64,000 nt of DNA from UBA10649 sp037130755 (GTDB taxonomy: Bacteria > Actinomycetota > Actinomycetes > S36-B12): the NCBI GenBank assembly GCA_037130755.1, contig JBAXSI010000007.1:1-64000 (forward strand). Reading direction: 5' to 3'. Each line of letters opens with the position of its first letter. Position 1 is the stretch's first letter. Made by a program: the position numbers and the translations under genes. Below are positions 51,376-59,274 of this stretch, piece after piece. The notes under the pieces were generated by a model. It was not told the origin of the DNA. It saw only the letters and a list, made by a program, of their open reading frames with translations, and made no database searches.

Positions 51376-51549
51376 GTGACCGTCGAGCAGGGTGATTGGC
51401 GCGACAGCGTGCGCGCTGCTGCCCTGGCCGGTCACGAAGACGAACTGCGTCGGCTGTTCGCCGAGGCAGCACTCCTGTTCGGCCCGGATGCCTCCGCCGA
51501 ATGGGCCCGCACCCTGTCCGCACTCGATGGCAACGCAATCACGGGCTAA
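51376..51549 (+). CDS. Hypothetical small helical protein
   Basis: A 57-residue reading frame from GTG 51376 (alternative GTG 51295, overlapping the SnoaL-like gene). The sequence DSVRAAALAGHEDELRRLFA looks amphipathic and protein-like, but there is no clear ribosome-binding site or promoter, and no family was recognised. Confidence 0.4.
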   Translation: MTVEQGDWRDSVRAAALAGHEDELRRLFAEAALLFGPDASAEWARTLSALDGNAITG

Positions 51550-51574
51550 CGCTGGCGCGCCGACCGACAGACCC

Positions 51575-52201
51575 TTACTTCAGGCGAGCCAGCTGAGCGG
51601 TCGCGAGCTTCTTGGCACAGATCGCCAACTGGGTGGACGTGGTCGCCTTGGGGTCAGCGCACACCGTGTAGACGACGTTGATGCCCTTGCGCTGGTAGAC
51701 CGACACCGTCGGACCGGTGGACAGGACGGGCTGGCCGCCCGCGTCAGCGGACGTCGAGATGCTCGCCTTCGGGTCGTACTTGACGATCAGGGTCGGTGTG
51801 GCGGTCAGGGTGATCGCCGTGGGGCCGCCGCCGGCCTTCATCTCCTTGAGGTACGCGATGGGGAGCTTGGCGTTGCTGAAGGAGATGATGTCGACGTGGC
51901 TCGGCGACGGCTTCCCGCCGGCGTACGCGGCGTCGGAGCGCATCATCTCGTAGTAGCAGTACTCGACGTTCCCGGCGTAGTACGGGGCCGCGTGGCACGT
52001 CACGCCTGCCGAGGTCACGGGTCCGGCAGCACCGGAGATGCTCGTGATCTGGGGCAGTGTGAGCAGCGCCTTCTTGACCTGGGTCTCCGTGAGCATGGTC
52101 CGCGAGGTCGCAGCAGCTGGCGTCGCGAGCAATCCCGTCAGCACTACGGTCAGCGCCAAGACGCTGCCCAGGACGGTCTTGTTGATGCCGAGTCGATTCA
52201 T
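51575..52201 (-). CDS. Secreted protein of unknown function
   Basis: A 208-residue exported protein with signal peptide TVLGSVLALTVVLTGLLATP and cleavage near AAA-TS. The mature part has four cysteines (in GVTCHAAPYY, EYCYYEMM, YTVCADPK and AICAKKL) likely to form two disulfides. It resembles DUF3558-type actinobacterial proteins in size and Cys layout but lacks a lipobox, so I do not assign it. GGGGAGA precedes the ATG. Confidence 0.7.
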   Translation of the reverse strand: MNRLGINKTVLGSVLALTVVLTGLLATPAAATSRTMLTETQVKKALLTLPQITSISGAAGPVTSAGVTCHAAPYYAGNVEYCYYEMMRSDAAYAGGKPSPSHVDIISFSNAKLPIAYLKEMKAGGGPTAITLTATPTLIVKYDPKASISTSADAGGQPVLSTGPTVSVYQRKGINVVYTVCADPKATTSTQLAICAKKLATAQLARLK

Positions 52202-52295
52202 GCTCTCCCCAATTCGCAGTTGACCTCTGCCCGTACCCCTGAAGAAGCCTACGTGGGGACCTCCGCGCCTCGGTTTGACCTCGGCAAGGCCTAGG

Positions 52296-52793
52296 TTAAG
52301 TATCGGCCCAGCGATCGCGATCGAGCCTCATCACGAGGCACTGATCACTGCCGAACCGACGCGGACCGACGACCTTGAAGCCCAGCCCTGCGTAGAACCG
52401 TTGAGCCCGCACATTCCACTCCAAGGGGTCGATCAGGACCCCTGTCACCTCGGGCGACTCAAAGCACATACCCAGCGCCACTTCCATCATCTGCGTGCCG
52501 AAGCCCTGGCCCAGGTCGGTCTCCTCCCCGATCCAGATGTCGATGGCACGGAGATTCGCCGCGACCTCGCCCCAGTAGTGCGTTGTCTCGTTGCGAGGAT
52601 CGATGATCTGGACCACGCCAACCGGTCGGCCATCCGTCTCGGCGATCAGCACCTGCTGCCATCGCGGGTCCGCCGAGACCTCGACGCTCCAGTCGGCGAC
52701 GTCGTCATCCCCGGTGGCTGCCTGGACGTGCGGCTTGGTGTCCCAGTAGGCGAGGAGGGGCACGTCGGCGAGCGTCGCCGTTCGTAGTTCCAC
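52296..52793 (-). CDS. GNAT acetyltransferase, aminoglycoside 6'-N-acetyltransferase-like
   Basis: A 165-residue N-acetyltransferase. The acetyl-CoA loop ETDLGQGFGTQMMEVAL (Q/R-x-x-G-x-G/A type), the RAIDIWIGEE strand before it and the EVTGVLIDPLEWNVRAQRFY segment are similar in order to AAC(6') enzymes. Environmental relatives may act on other amines. GTG 52793 follows CATAGT (52800-52805) by six bases, a leaderless pattern; the adjacent GTG 52796 is an alternative. Confidence 0.78.
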   Translation of the reverse strand: MELRTATLADVPLLAYWDTKPHVQAATGDDDVADWSVEVSADPRWQQVLIAETDGRPVGVVQIIDPRNETTHYWGEVAANLRAIDIWIGEETDLGQGFGTQMMEVALGMCFESPEVTGVLIDPLEWNVRAQRFYAGLGFKVVGPRRFGSDQCLVMRLDRDRWADT

Positions 52794-52842
52794 CACGCGA
52801 CTATGGCAAGCGAATGCGGCGATGGCAACGCCTGGGCTTGGC

Positions 52843-53862
52843 CTACACGGAAGGCAGGGGCAGCGTCGATGAGGCCCCCGCCTGATCGACCTTGAGCGCA
52901 CGCAGGTCGTGGACATCCGTGGTCCAGCCGTCGTAGCTGCGCACGTAGTAGACGAGGTTGTCGTGGTCGCGCACGACGTACCACTGCGTGTAGTCACCCG
53001 AGGCCGCCAGATTCCGGGGCACGCTCACGAGGTCGAGTGAATGGAACGCCTGGTTGACCGCCTCGCGGGCACTGCCTGCCGTGCTTGCCACCTGCGTGAG
53101 CACGGTTGCGCGCACGAACCGCGAAGGCGGTGTCACATCGCCGGGAAGACCCATGAGGCCAGTGCCGTTTCCGGTTCCCGTGACCGGCATCCCCATCAGG
53201 TTGTACGGCTTCGGGTCGACGTTGGTGAGCCCGATGAAGTTGCGCAGGTTCGTTACGTGCCAGGGGTACACCGGCGAGTTCGTGAGGACGCCGATGACAT
53301 TGTCATGCACCTGCGCCTGACCGTCGAGGAACTCCACCACGAGATCGGCACCGCTCGCATCATGGATCGCCAGGTGCTCGGTGAAGGCCCAGTTCATCAA
53401 CGGCTCCAGCTTGTCCGGAACGGGTCGTCCCTCCGGCCACAGGTCCTTCACTGGGGCGTTCCAGATCTGCACCTTCGTCAGGGCGGCCTTCACGTCCGCC
53501 ACCGTCGAGCATGTCCCGAGCAGCCAGCCCGCCAAGTTGACGAAGTCCAGCGCCGGCGCGGTGCCGGTGGTCGGCGGGCTCTCGGGAAGCTTCGTCTCGG
53601 GAAGCCACAGCGTCCCCACCGACAGGCCCGCCTCGTTGAGCCCGTCGGCGAAGAACTGATCGAAGCCGAACGCCCCCATACCGACGAAGCCGAGATTGTT
53701 CGTCCACGACAGGGGCGCGATGGCACCGTGGGTCTTGGTCGCCGTCCAGTTCTGGCCGCGCGGGACCACTTCCACGGTTGAACCCAGTTCGTACGCGAAG
53801 TCGAGGGTCCGCGCCGAGACGCGAAGGTCAGCGAGCCGGACGAGCCGCAGGTCTGTGCACAT
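52843..53862 (-). CDS. Choloylglycine hydrolase/penicillin V acylase-family protein
   Basis: A 339-residue Ntn hydrolase. After removal of Met the catalytic Cys2 would be N-terminal (MCTDLRL); Arg18 and Asp21 are in place (SARTLDF), Asn195 is in LTNSPVYPW and a late Arg is in PPSRFVRA. Relatives cleave bile-salt amides, penicillin V or N-acyl homoserine lactones. There is no signal peptide, so it acts inside the cell unless exported otherwise. The ATG lies six bases after TAGCGT (53869-53874). Confidence 0.86.
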   Translation of the reverse strand: MCTDLRLVRLADLRVSARTLDFAYELGSTVEVVPRGQNWTATKTHGAIAPLSWTNNLGFVGMGAFGFDQFFADGLNEAGLSVGTLWLPETKLPESPPTTGTAPALDFVNLAGWLLGTCSTVADVKAALTKVQIWNAPVKDLWPEGRPVPDKLEPLMNWAFTEHLAIHDASGADLVVEFLDGQAQVHDNVIGVLTNSPVYPWHVTNLRNFIGLTNVDPKPYNLMGMPVTGTGNGTGLMGLPGDVTPPSRFVRATVLTQVASTAGSAREAVNQAFHSLDLVSVPRNLAASGDYTQWYVVRDHDNLVYYVRSYDGWTTDVHDLRALKVDQAGASSTLPLPSV

Positions 53863-53935
53863 GGCTCGACGCTACCGACTTGCGGACCGGGAGGCTCCCG
53901 GAAGGGCGGTAGCCTCGGCGTCATCGGAGGTGAGC

Positions 53936-54316
53936 GTGGACTTCGACACTGCGCTGGAGTACTGCCTGGAGAAGTCGGGCGCCTGGCAGGACGAGCCATG
54001 GGGCGACACCGTGGTGGCCAAGGTCGGCCCACACATCTTCGCGTTCCTCGGTGACCCGCGTGGCAACACCGTCGGCGTCAAGTGCGCGCGCTCCCGCGAC
54101 GAGGCCGACGAGTGGCTGGACCGCTACCCGGAGGATGCCCACCCGATGCCGTACCTGGCTCGGTCGGGCTGGAACTCGCTACGCCTGGACGGCGGGATTC
54201 CAGACGAGGAGGTGTTCGATGCGATTGACACGTCTTACGCCTTGGTGCTCACCAAGCTCCCCAAGCGGGACCGACCGGCGCAGCCCGACTCCGCCGTCCG
54301 CCCGCCGATTCTCTAG
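53936..54316 (+). CDS. MmcQ/YjbR-family protein
   Basis: A 126-residue single-domain protein. LEYCLEKSGAWQDEPWGDT, KVGPHIFAFLGDPRGNTVGV and LDGGIPDEEVFDAIDTSYAL match the YjbR fold, a small DNA-binding-like domain of unclear function. GTG 53936 was chosen for GGAGG five bases upstream; GTG 53930 is an alternative. It is divergent from the choloylglycine hydrolase gene. Confidence 0.87.
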   Translation: MDFDTALEYCLEKSGAWQDEPWGDTVVAKVGPHIFAFLGDPRGNTVGVKCARSRDEADEWLDRYPEDAHPMPYLARSGWNSLRLDGGIPDEEVFDAIDTSYALVLTKLPKRDRPAQPDSAVRPPIL

Positions 54317-54882
54317 GGTCGAGGGAAGGGGATCTGCAGGAGTGCGCGGCGGGTGAACATAGCGTCGACGTGGCTCTTGCGGTTCGCGGCAAGGATGCAC
54401 AGGCCGTGGTGCTCCTCGATCTTCTGCAGCAGGTAGGACACTTCCGTCGTCGAGAAACGGTCGTGGGCATCCTTGACCTCGGTCCGGCCGGCGAACAGGG
54501 CGTCAGCCTCGTCGAGGAGCAGCACGACCCCGGCTCGATCGGCTGCGGCGAAGACCCGATCCAGATTCGCCTCCGTCTGTGCGAGCCACTTGTCGTCGAC
54601 CGCCGCGAGGTCGACACGGAAGATCGGCACCTTCATCGCGTTGGCCAGGGCTTCGGCGGCCAGTCGCCGATTCCTGCGGTCCTCGCCGAGGAAGACCAGC
54701 AGTGTTCCGGCTGGACGCGAGTCCTCACGGGCGTCATCGACCTCGGCGGAGAGGCCGCGTGCGGAGTCTGCGACACGCTGGAGCGCAGTGAGGGAGTCAG
54801 GCGCGAGGGCGACGTCCGCCCACGTGACCGTGGGCGTGATCATCAGTTCGGGCGGGGTCTTCAGGCCCTCCTTGCGGTGCAT
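54313..54882 (-). CDS. AAA+-like ATPase with missing Walker A
   Basis: A 189-residue protein with the AAA+ core order but no P-loop lysine: where GxxGxGK(T/S) should be (residues 62-73) it reads LVFLGEDRRNRR. Walker B (VVLLLDEADALF, residues 119-130), sensor 1 (CILAANRK, Asn167) and an arginine-finger-like pair (FTRRA) are preserved. The tail is short, so there is no C-terminal lid. It may bind partners without hydrolysing ATP, or be a decaying gene. It overlaps the convergent YjbR gene by four bases. Confidence 0.7.
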   Translation of the reverse strand: MHRKEGLKTPPELMITPTVTWADVALAPDSLTALQRVADSARGLSAEVDDAREDSRPAGTLLVFLGEDRRNRRLAAEALANAMKVPIFRVDLAAVDDKWLAQTEANLDRVFAAADRAGVVLLLDEADALFAGRTEVKDAHDRFSTTEVSYLLQKIEEHHGLCILAANRKSHVDAMFTRRALLQIPFPRP

Positions 54883-54990
54883 CGACCTATCTCACCACCG
54901 CCACAAGGGCCGTGGCCCGGAAACGGCCACTTGCGGGCAGTCCTGAGGACCCTCATCCGGGGGCTGGCCGGCCGCCCCTAGCCTTGCGGC

Positions 54991-55608
54991 ATGCCGACTG
55001 TCGCCGTGGTCACCTTGGACGGATTCAACGAGGTGGACTCATTCGTCGCCTCATACATGCTCGGCCGCGTGAATCGCCCTGGCTGGACCGTGTCCATCGC
55101 TTGCCCGACTGCGCAGGTCACCTCCATGAACGGGGTCACCGTCAACGCGCAGATGAGCCTGACCGACCTGCCGGCCGTGGACGCCGTCATCATCGGCAGC
55201 GGCATGAAGACCCGTGACTACGCGGCCGACCCGCAGTTCCTTGCCAGCCTTCGCCTGGATCCCGAGCGCCAGTTGATCGGCTCTCAGTGCTCGGGTGCTC
55301 TCCTGCTCGCCAAGCTCGGCCTGCTCGACGACGTCCCCGTGTGCACGGACCTCATCACCAAGCCCTGGGTGATGGAGGCCGGGGCGAACGTCGTGGACCA
55401 GCCGTTCTACGCATCAGGCAACGTTGCCACCGCGGGCGGTTGCCTCTCGAGCCAGTACCTGGCTGCCTGGATCATCGCGCGCCTGGCAGACCTCGAGACT
55501 GCCCGCGAGTCCCTGTTCTACATCGCGCCCGTCGGCGAGAAGGACGAATACGTGGACAGGGCGCTCGGTCACGTTCAGGCCTTCTTGCCTGCTCCCACCG
55601 GCTCATGA
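54991..55608 (+). CDS. DJ-1/PfpI-family protein
   Basis: A 205-residue protein of the glutamine amidotransferase-like fold. The nucleophile elbow Cys100 is in GSQCSGALLLAKLGLL, and the early acidic residue is in DGFNEVDSF. Related members are isonitrile hydratase-like, protease-like or transcription-regulator domains; no DNA-binding domain is attached here. The ATG follows TAGCCT (54979-54984) by six bases, so it is probably leaderless. Confidence 0.85.
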   Translation: MPTVAVVTLDGFNEVDSFVASYMLGRVNRPGWTVSIACPTAQVTSMNGVTVNAQMSLTDLPAVDAVIIGSGMKTRDYAADPQFLASLRLDPERQLIGSQCSGALLLAKLGLLDDVPVCTDLITKPWVMEAGANVVDQPFYASGNVATAGGCLSSQYLAAWIIARLADLETARESLFYIAPVGEKDEYVDRALGHVQAFLPAPTGS

Positions 55609-55755
55609 CCCATGACCGCGCCCACGGTGCTGGCCGCACCCGCGCAGGCAGATGACGTGCCCTGGGTGATAGCCCCGACGACGTGCGGCCCCGATCAGTA
55701 GGAGTGGTCCGGGGGGAGCGTGGAACTGCTCGTCGTCGCGCTTCAGGAGCAAGAG

Positions 55756-55920
55756 CTACTGGCCCCAGTCCTCATCCACCTCGGGGGCTAGAGCCAGCTC
55801 CGGCGGTTCAACGCTGATCACCTGCAGCTCCGCGCCGCAGTCGGGGCACGGGATGATGTCACCTTGCGTAGGGTCGGAGAGGGTGAGAGTGCCTTGGCAC
55901 TCGGGGCAAAGGGTCGTCAT
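55756..55920 (-). CDS. LysW-like amino-group carrier protein ending in Gln
   Basis: A 54-residue acidic protein with the LysW layout: a zinc ribbon with CPEC at residues 5-8 and CPDC at 25-28, then GAELQVISVEPPELALAP and the C-terminal tail EVDEDWGQ. In Thermus LysW the EDWGE tail carries the C-terminal Glu to which the alpha-amino group of the substrate is attached; here the last residue is Gln (codon CAG). GTGAGGA lies six bases before the ATG, so the gene looks expressed. No LysX ligase or other LysW-pathway gene lies nearby. The family call is strong; the pathway is unknown. Confidence 0.88.
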   Translation of the reverse strand: MTTLCPECQGTLTLSDPTQGDIIPCPDCGAELQVISVEPPELALAPEVDEDWGQ

Positions 55921-56068
55921 GGCGGGTCCTCACGTCGTGGGTCAGCGTCCCCGGCATTGTGATGGCCCCACTCGGCGGTCGGGGCGGTTTGCCCGAAATG
56001 AGGGATTCTCCTGCGAGGAACGATTCATTTGGCTTTGATGGCGAAGCAGACCCACCAAGGGAGGCGAA

Positions 56069-56269
56069 ATGGGATTTCGTGTCGTGATCGATTACGACGT
56101 GTGCGCCTCTACTGGTACGTGCACGCAGGTCTGCCCGCAGGTCTTCGAGATCCGGGCAGACGGATACCTGTACATCCTCCAGGACAACCCTCCCGAGAGT
56201 CTCCGCGACGCCGTGCAACAGGCCGCCGATCTGTGCCCCACTGGCGCAATCACTATCCAGGACTCCTGA
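56069..56269 (+). CDS. Ferredoxin, probable [3Fe-4S]/[4Fe-4S] type
   Basis: A 66-residue electron carrier. Cluster ligands are Cys12, Cys18, Cys22 and Cys56 (in DLCPTGAI); the usual second cysteine of C-x2-C-x2-C-x3-C is Thr15. This is the pattern of single-cluster ferredoxins with a non-Cys ligand position, as with Asp14 of Pyrococcus ferredoxin, and of actinobacterial P450 ferredoxins. GGGAGG precedes the ATG. No P450 is in the window, so its partner is elsewhere. Confidence 0.9.
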   Translation: MGFRVVIDYDVCASTGTCTQVCPQVFEIRADGYLYILQDNPPESLRDAVQQAADLCPTGAITIQDS

Positions 56270-56355
56270 CCCCGAGTCACTGAAGTTGGCGGTGGCAACC
56301 GAGGGCGGCCCTATCCTCGCGGATGAGCCGCCGCACACGATCCCGGAAATGACGA

Positions 56356-56393
56356 ACCCGCCTCACTGAACGGGGGAGATCGGTGAGGCGGGT
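56356..56393 (-). terminator. Terminator of tRNA-Pro
   Basis: An 11-bp stem (56356-56366 with 56383-56393) and a 16-base loop just beyond the tRNA 3' end in the minus direction. Confidence 0.65.
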
Positions 56394-56398
56394 CGCCG

Positions 56399-56472
<74 letters not shown>

Positions 56473-56631
56473 TTGCCCTGTTTGACGGGGCGTGGAGACT
56501 CTACATGGTCCATCGGGAACGCCTCGCAGGTGCTCTCGCGGGCGCGCCCGACCGATGACAGCGTCTCCCGAAAACACGAATCACACGGTCGTAGGACGGT
56601 TCAGGCGGGTTCCCGGCGCTAGGTTGGCATC

Positions 56632-57870
56632 GTGCGGGCACTGAAGTGGCTGGCGATCACGGTCCTTGCCATCGCGCTCGCGAGCGTGATGGTCGTCGTG
56701 GCCGTGGTCGGCTCCGAGCGCGTGGAGACCAATCGTGCGCAATCCGCGTTGGACCCCTTCTACATGCCGCCGAGCCCACTCCCTACTGAACCGGGCACGG
56801 TGATCCGAATGGAGCCGTTGGGCGTCAACGTTCCCGGAGCGAGCGCCTATCGCATCCTGTACGTCTCCCAGTTGCCCGACGGTACGCCCGCCGCGTCCGG
56901 CGGCATGCTCTTCATCCCTGACGCCCCGGCACCGGCGGAGGGCCGGCCCGTGGTCGCGTGGGCCCACGGGACACTGGGTATGGGCGACGCGTGCGTGCCC
57001 TCCCGTTCCGCGAATCCCCTTCAGGACACCGACAACTGGCTCGACCAGATGATGAGCCTGGGCTGGGTGGTCGTGTCGACGGACTACGTCGGATTGGGGA
57101 CGCCCGGACCGAGCCTGTACCTGATCGCGCAGTCCGAGATGCGAGACGTCGTCAACGCGGTCCGCGCAGCACGCAGCGTCCCCGAGGCGCACGCCGGCTC
57201 GCGCTACGTCACGTGGGGCCACTCGCAGGGCGGGCACTCGTCCGTCTGGACTGGGCACCTGGGCGAGACGTACGCGCCCGAGCTGACCCTTCTCGGTGTC
57301 GCGGCGGCGGCACCTGCCCTCAACCTGCCCGAGATCATGAGCGCCCAGTGGGACACGGTCGCGGGTTGGGTGATCGGCCCGGACGTCCTTGAGTCCTGGC
57401 CGGTCTATTACCCCGACCTCCCGATCGCGGGCGTCGTGTCGAAGGCTGGGCAGAACGCCGCAACGCGACTGGTCGGCGAGTGCATCAAGCAGTCCGGGAT
57501 CGAGGGACTGCTTCGCCAGACAGCGGGCGAGCACTTCTTCGAGACGAATCCACTCACGATCGGCCAGTGGACCGCAGCGATCAAGGACCAGACTCCCCCA
57601 CCGCTGCCGGCCTCGATGCCCGTGTTCATCGCACAGGGGACGACCGACGAGGTCGTCCTGCCGTGGCCGCAGGCGATGATCGAAGACGCGTGGTGCAAGG
57701 CGGGCTCGGCCATCGACGTGCTCTGGATGGGCGGCATCGGGCACATGGCGGCGGCGACCACAGCGGGTCCGTCGGCCGTCGAGTGGATCGCGGACAGGTT
57801 CGCGGGCCGACCAGCGCTGCGCACGTGCGACGTGCCGCCACCGGTGGCACCCGTGGCGCCGTCGAACTGA
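56632..57870 (+). CDS. Secreted or membrane-anchored lipase-like alpha/beta hydrolase
   Basis: A 412-residue alpha/beta hydrolase of the secretory lipase group. An N-terminal signal or anchor helix (ITVLAIALASVMVVVAVVG) precedes the fold. The oxyanion region is VVAWAHGTLGMGDAC, the nucleophile serine is in TWGHSQGGHSS, and the Asp and His are probably in IAQGTTDEVV and GGIGHMAAA. The GTG follows TAGGTT by six bases, so it is probably leaderless. The C-terminal tail is Pro/Val-rich. The substrate is unknown. Confidence 0.88.
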   Translation: MRALKWLAITVLAIALASVMVVVAVVGSERVETNRAQSALDPFYMPPSPLPTEPGTVIRMEPLGVNVPGASAYRILYVSQLPDGTPAASGGMLFIPDAPAPAEGRPVVAWAHGTLGMGDACVPSRSANPLQDTDNWLDQMMSLGWVVVSTDYVGLGTPGPSLYLIAQSEMRDVVNAVRAARSVPEAHAGSRYVTWGHSQGGHSSVWTGHLGETYAPELTLLGVAAAAPALNLPEIMSAQWDTVAGWVIGPDVLESWPVYYPDLPIAGVVSKAGQNAATRLVGECIKQSGIEGLLRQTAGEHFFETNPLTIGQWTAAIKDQTPPPLPASMPVFIAQGTTDEVVLPWPQAMIEDAWCKAGSAIDVLWMGGIGHMAAATTAGPSAVEWIADRFAGRPALRTCDVPPPVAPVAPSN

Positions 57871-57877
57871 CGAACTG

Positions 57878-59257
57878 CTACCGGATCAGAGCCGCACGGG
57901 ATGTCGCGGCGTTGCCCGCCGCAAGCCGGTTGACGGCCCGCACCTCGAAGGTGACGCGCTGCCCGGACGGCAGACCGCGGATCACGCAGGAGGTGTGCCT
58001 CGTCGAGCAGGATTGCCCCGTCGAAGCGAACACGTTGTAGTGGAGGACGCGACCCACCCCTGCGGACCGGGGTTTGTGCCAGGCCACCAGTGCCCGGCCC
58101 TTGTGCGCCTCGACCTTCACGGGCCACGGAGCCGTGGGCCACAGCCGCTGGCCGACATCCACGACAGTCACCGTGCCGAGATCGTTGCTGACGAACAGCT
58201 TCGTCCCCGCCACCGCCGGCGTCGAGGGATGGGGGCCTACGCGCAGGATCGCCGCGAGTGTGCCCCTGGTCGCATCGATGATCCCCATGGTGGTGCCGCC
58301 AGTGTTGGGGACGTAGACAGTGCTGCCATCGGGGCTCTTGGCTCCAGGTCCCGGATTCTTGCCGATGCGCAGCGTTCTCACCACGCCCTGCTTGGCGACG
58401 TCGAACACCGACACGGTGCCGGACTGGGAGTTCGGGATGAACACCAGGCCACCATTGACATTTGAACTGGGCCGAACGGGGCCGCCGCCCGTGGCGATCT
58501 GGCCGAGGACGGTGCCATCGGCCTGCGTGAAGACTGTCGTCGTGGACGAGTTCAAGTTCGGGACGTACACCACGTCGCCGCTGGACAGCGGCGGAGACAC
58601 AGCGGGCTCGCCAGGCGCGCCACCGACGACCACGGTGCCGATGACCGCAGCCTTCCTCGTGTCGACGATGGAGACGGTGTCGGATCCTTGGTTCGGCACG
58701 TAGACGCGATCGAGGAAGCTCTGGGACTGCTTGCCGAATCCTGCAACCGGCGTCGTCGGTCGGATGCCGACCGGGACTGTGGCCCTCAACTCGCCGGTTG
58801 CGGCGTCGACGAGGGTCACCGAGCCCGATCCCGAGTTCGGGACCACGAGGGTGGCGCCTGCGGAAGACATCACGGGCGTGAGCGGGCTGTCGCCGACAGG
58901 GATGCGCGTGATCAGCTCAAGGGTCTGGGTGTTGATGACCGCGATCTTCCACTCACCGGTGAGCGGCACGTACAGGCGGTCCGCCGAGGCGAGCGGCGTG
59001 CCCGGCGACAGGCCCACGGCCAGGGTGTCGACCACCGTGTTGGTCGCGCGGTCGATGACCGTGACGGTGCCGTCAGCCTTGTTGGACACAAACACCCGGT
59101 CGCCGCTCACGACGGGCGTCGTGGGCGCGTTGCCGACCTTGAGCGTCACCGATGGGCGACGAGCAAGGACGGTCTCCGCGGCCGTCGCCGAAGTGGCGGG
59201 GACCACGGACACCGTGGCCGCCACCAGACCGATTCCCACCAAATGCCTCATACGCAC
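57878..59257 (-). CDS. Secreted YVTN-type beta-propeller protein with C-terminal Fn3-like domain
   Basis: A 459-residue protein. Signal peptide LVGIGLVAATVSVVPATSA is followed by repeated blades with the YVPN/VFIPN-x-G-x-TVS-x-D pattern, about seven in all, and a fibronectin type III-like domain (PVKVEAHKGRALVAWHKPRS to the end) with a Cys pair (GQSCSTRHTSC). The GTG at 59257 follows TACGCT by six bases; ATG 59251 is the alternative. The frame to 59920 runs over der and is rejected. Such proteins are often cell-surface binding modules; the ligand is unknown. Confidence 0.88.
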   Translation of the reverse strand: MRMRHLVGIGLVAATVSVVPATSATAAETVLARRPSVTLKVGNAPTTPVVSGDRVFVSNKADGTVTVIDRATNTVVDTLAVGLSPGTPLASADRLYVPLTGEWKIAVINTQTLELITRIPVGDSPLTPVMSSAGATLVVPNSGSGSVTLVDAATGELRATVPVGIRPTTPVAGFGKQSQSFLDRVYVPNQGSDTVSIVDTRKAAVIGTVVVGGAPGEPAVSPPLSSGDVVYVPNLNSSTTTVFTQADGTVLGQIATGGGPVRPSSNVNGGLVFIPNSQSGTVSVFDVAKQGVVRTLRIGKNPGPGAKSPDGSTVYVPNTGGTTMGIIDATRGTLAAILRVGPHPSTPAVAGTKLFVSNDLGTVTVVDVGQRLWPTAPWPVKVEAHKGRALVAWHKPRSAGVGRVLHYNVFASTGQSCSTRHTSCVIRGLPSGQRVTFEVRAVNRLAAGNAATSRAALIR

Positions 59258-59274
59258 CCTGTGAGCGTACCCGG

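Noticed and set aside
55609..55755. A small coding frame (29 codons) after the DJ-1-family gene
   Set aside because: No ribosome-binding site, no conserved features and Pro/Ala-rich composition expected by chance.
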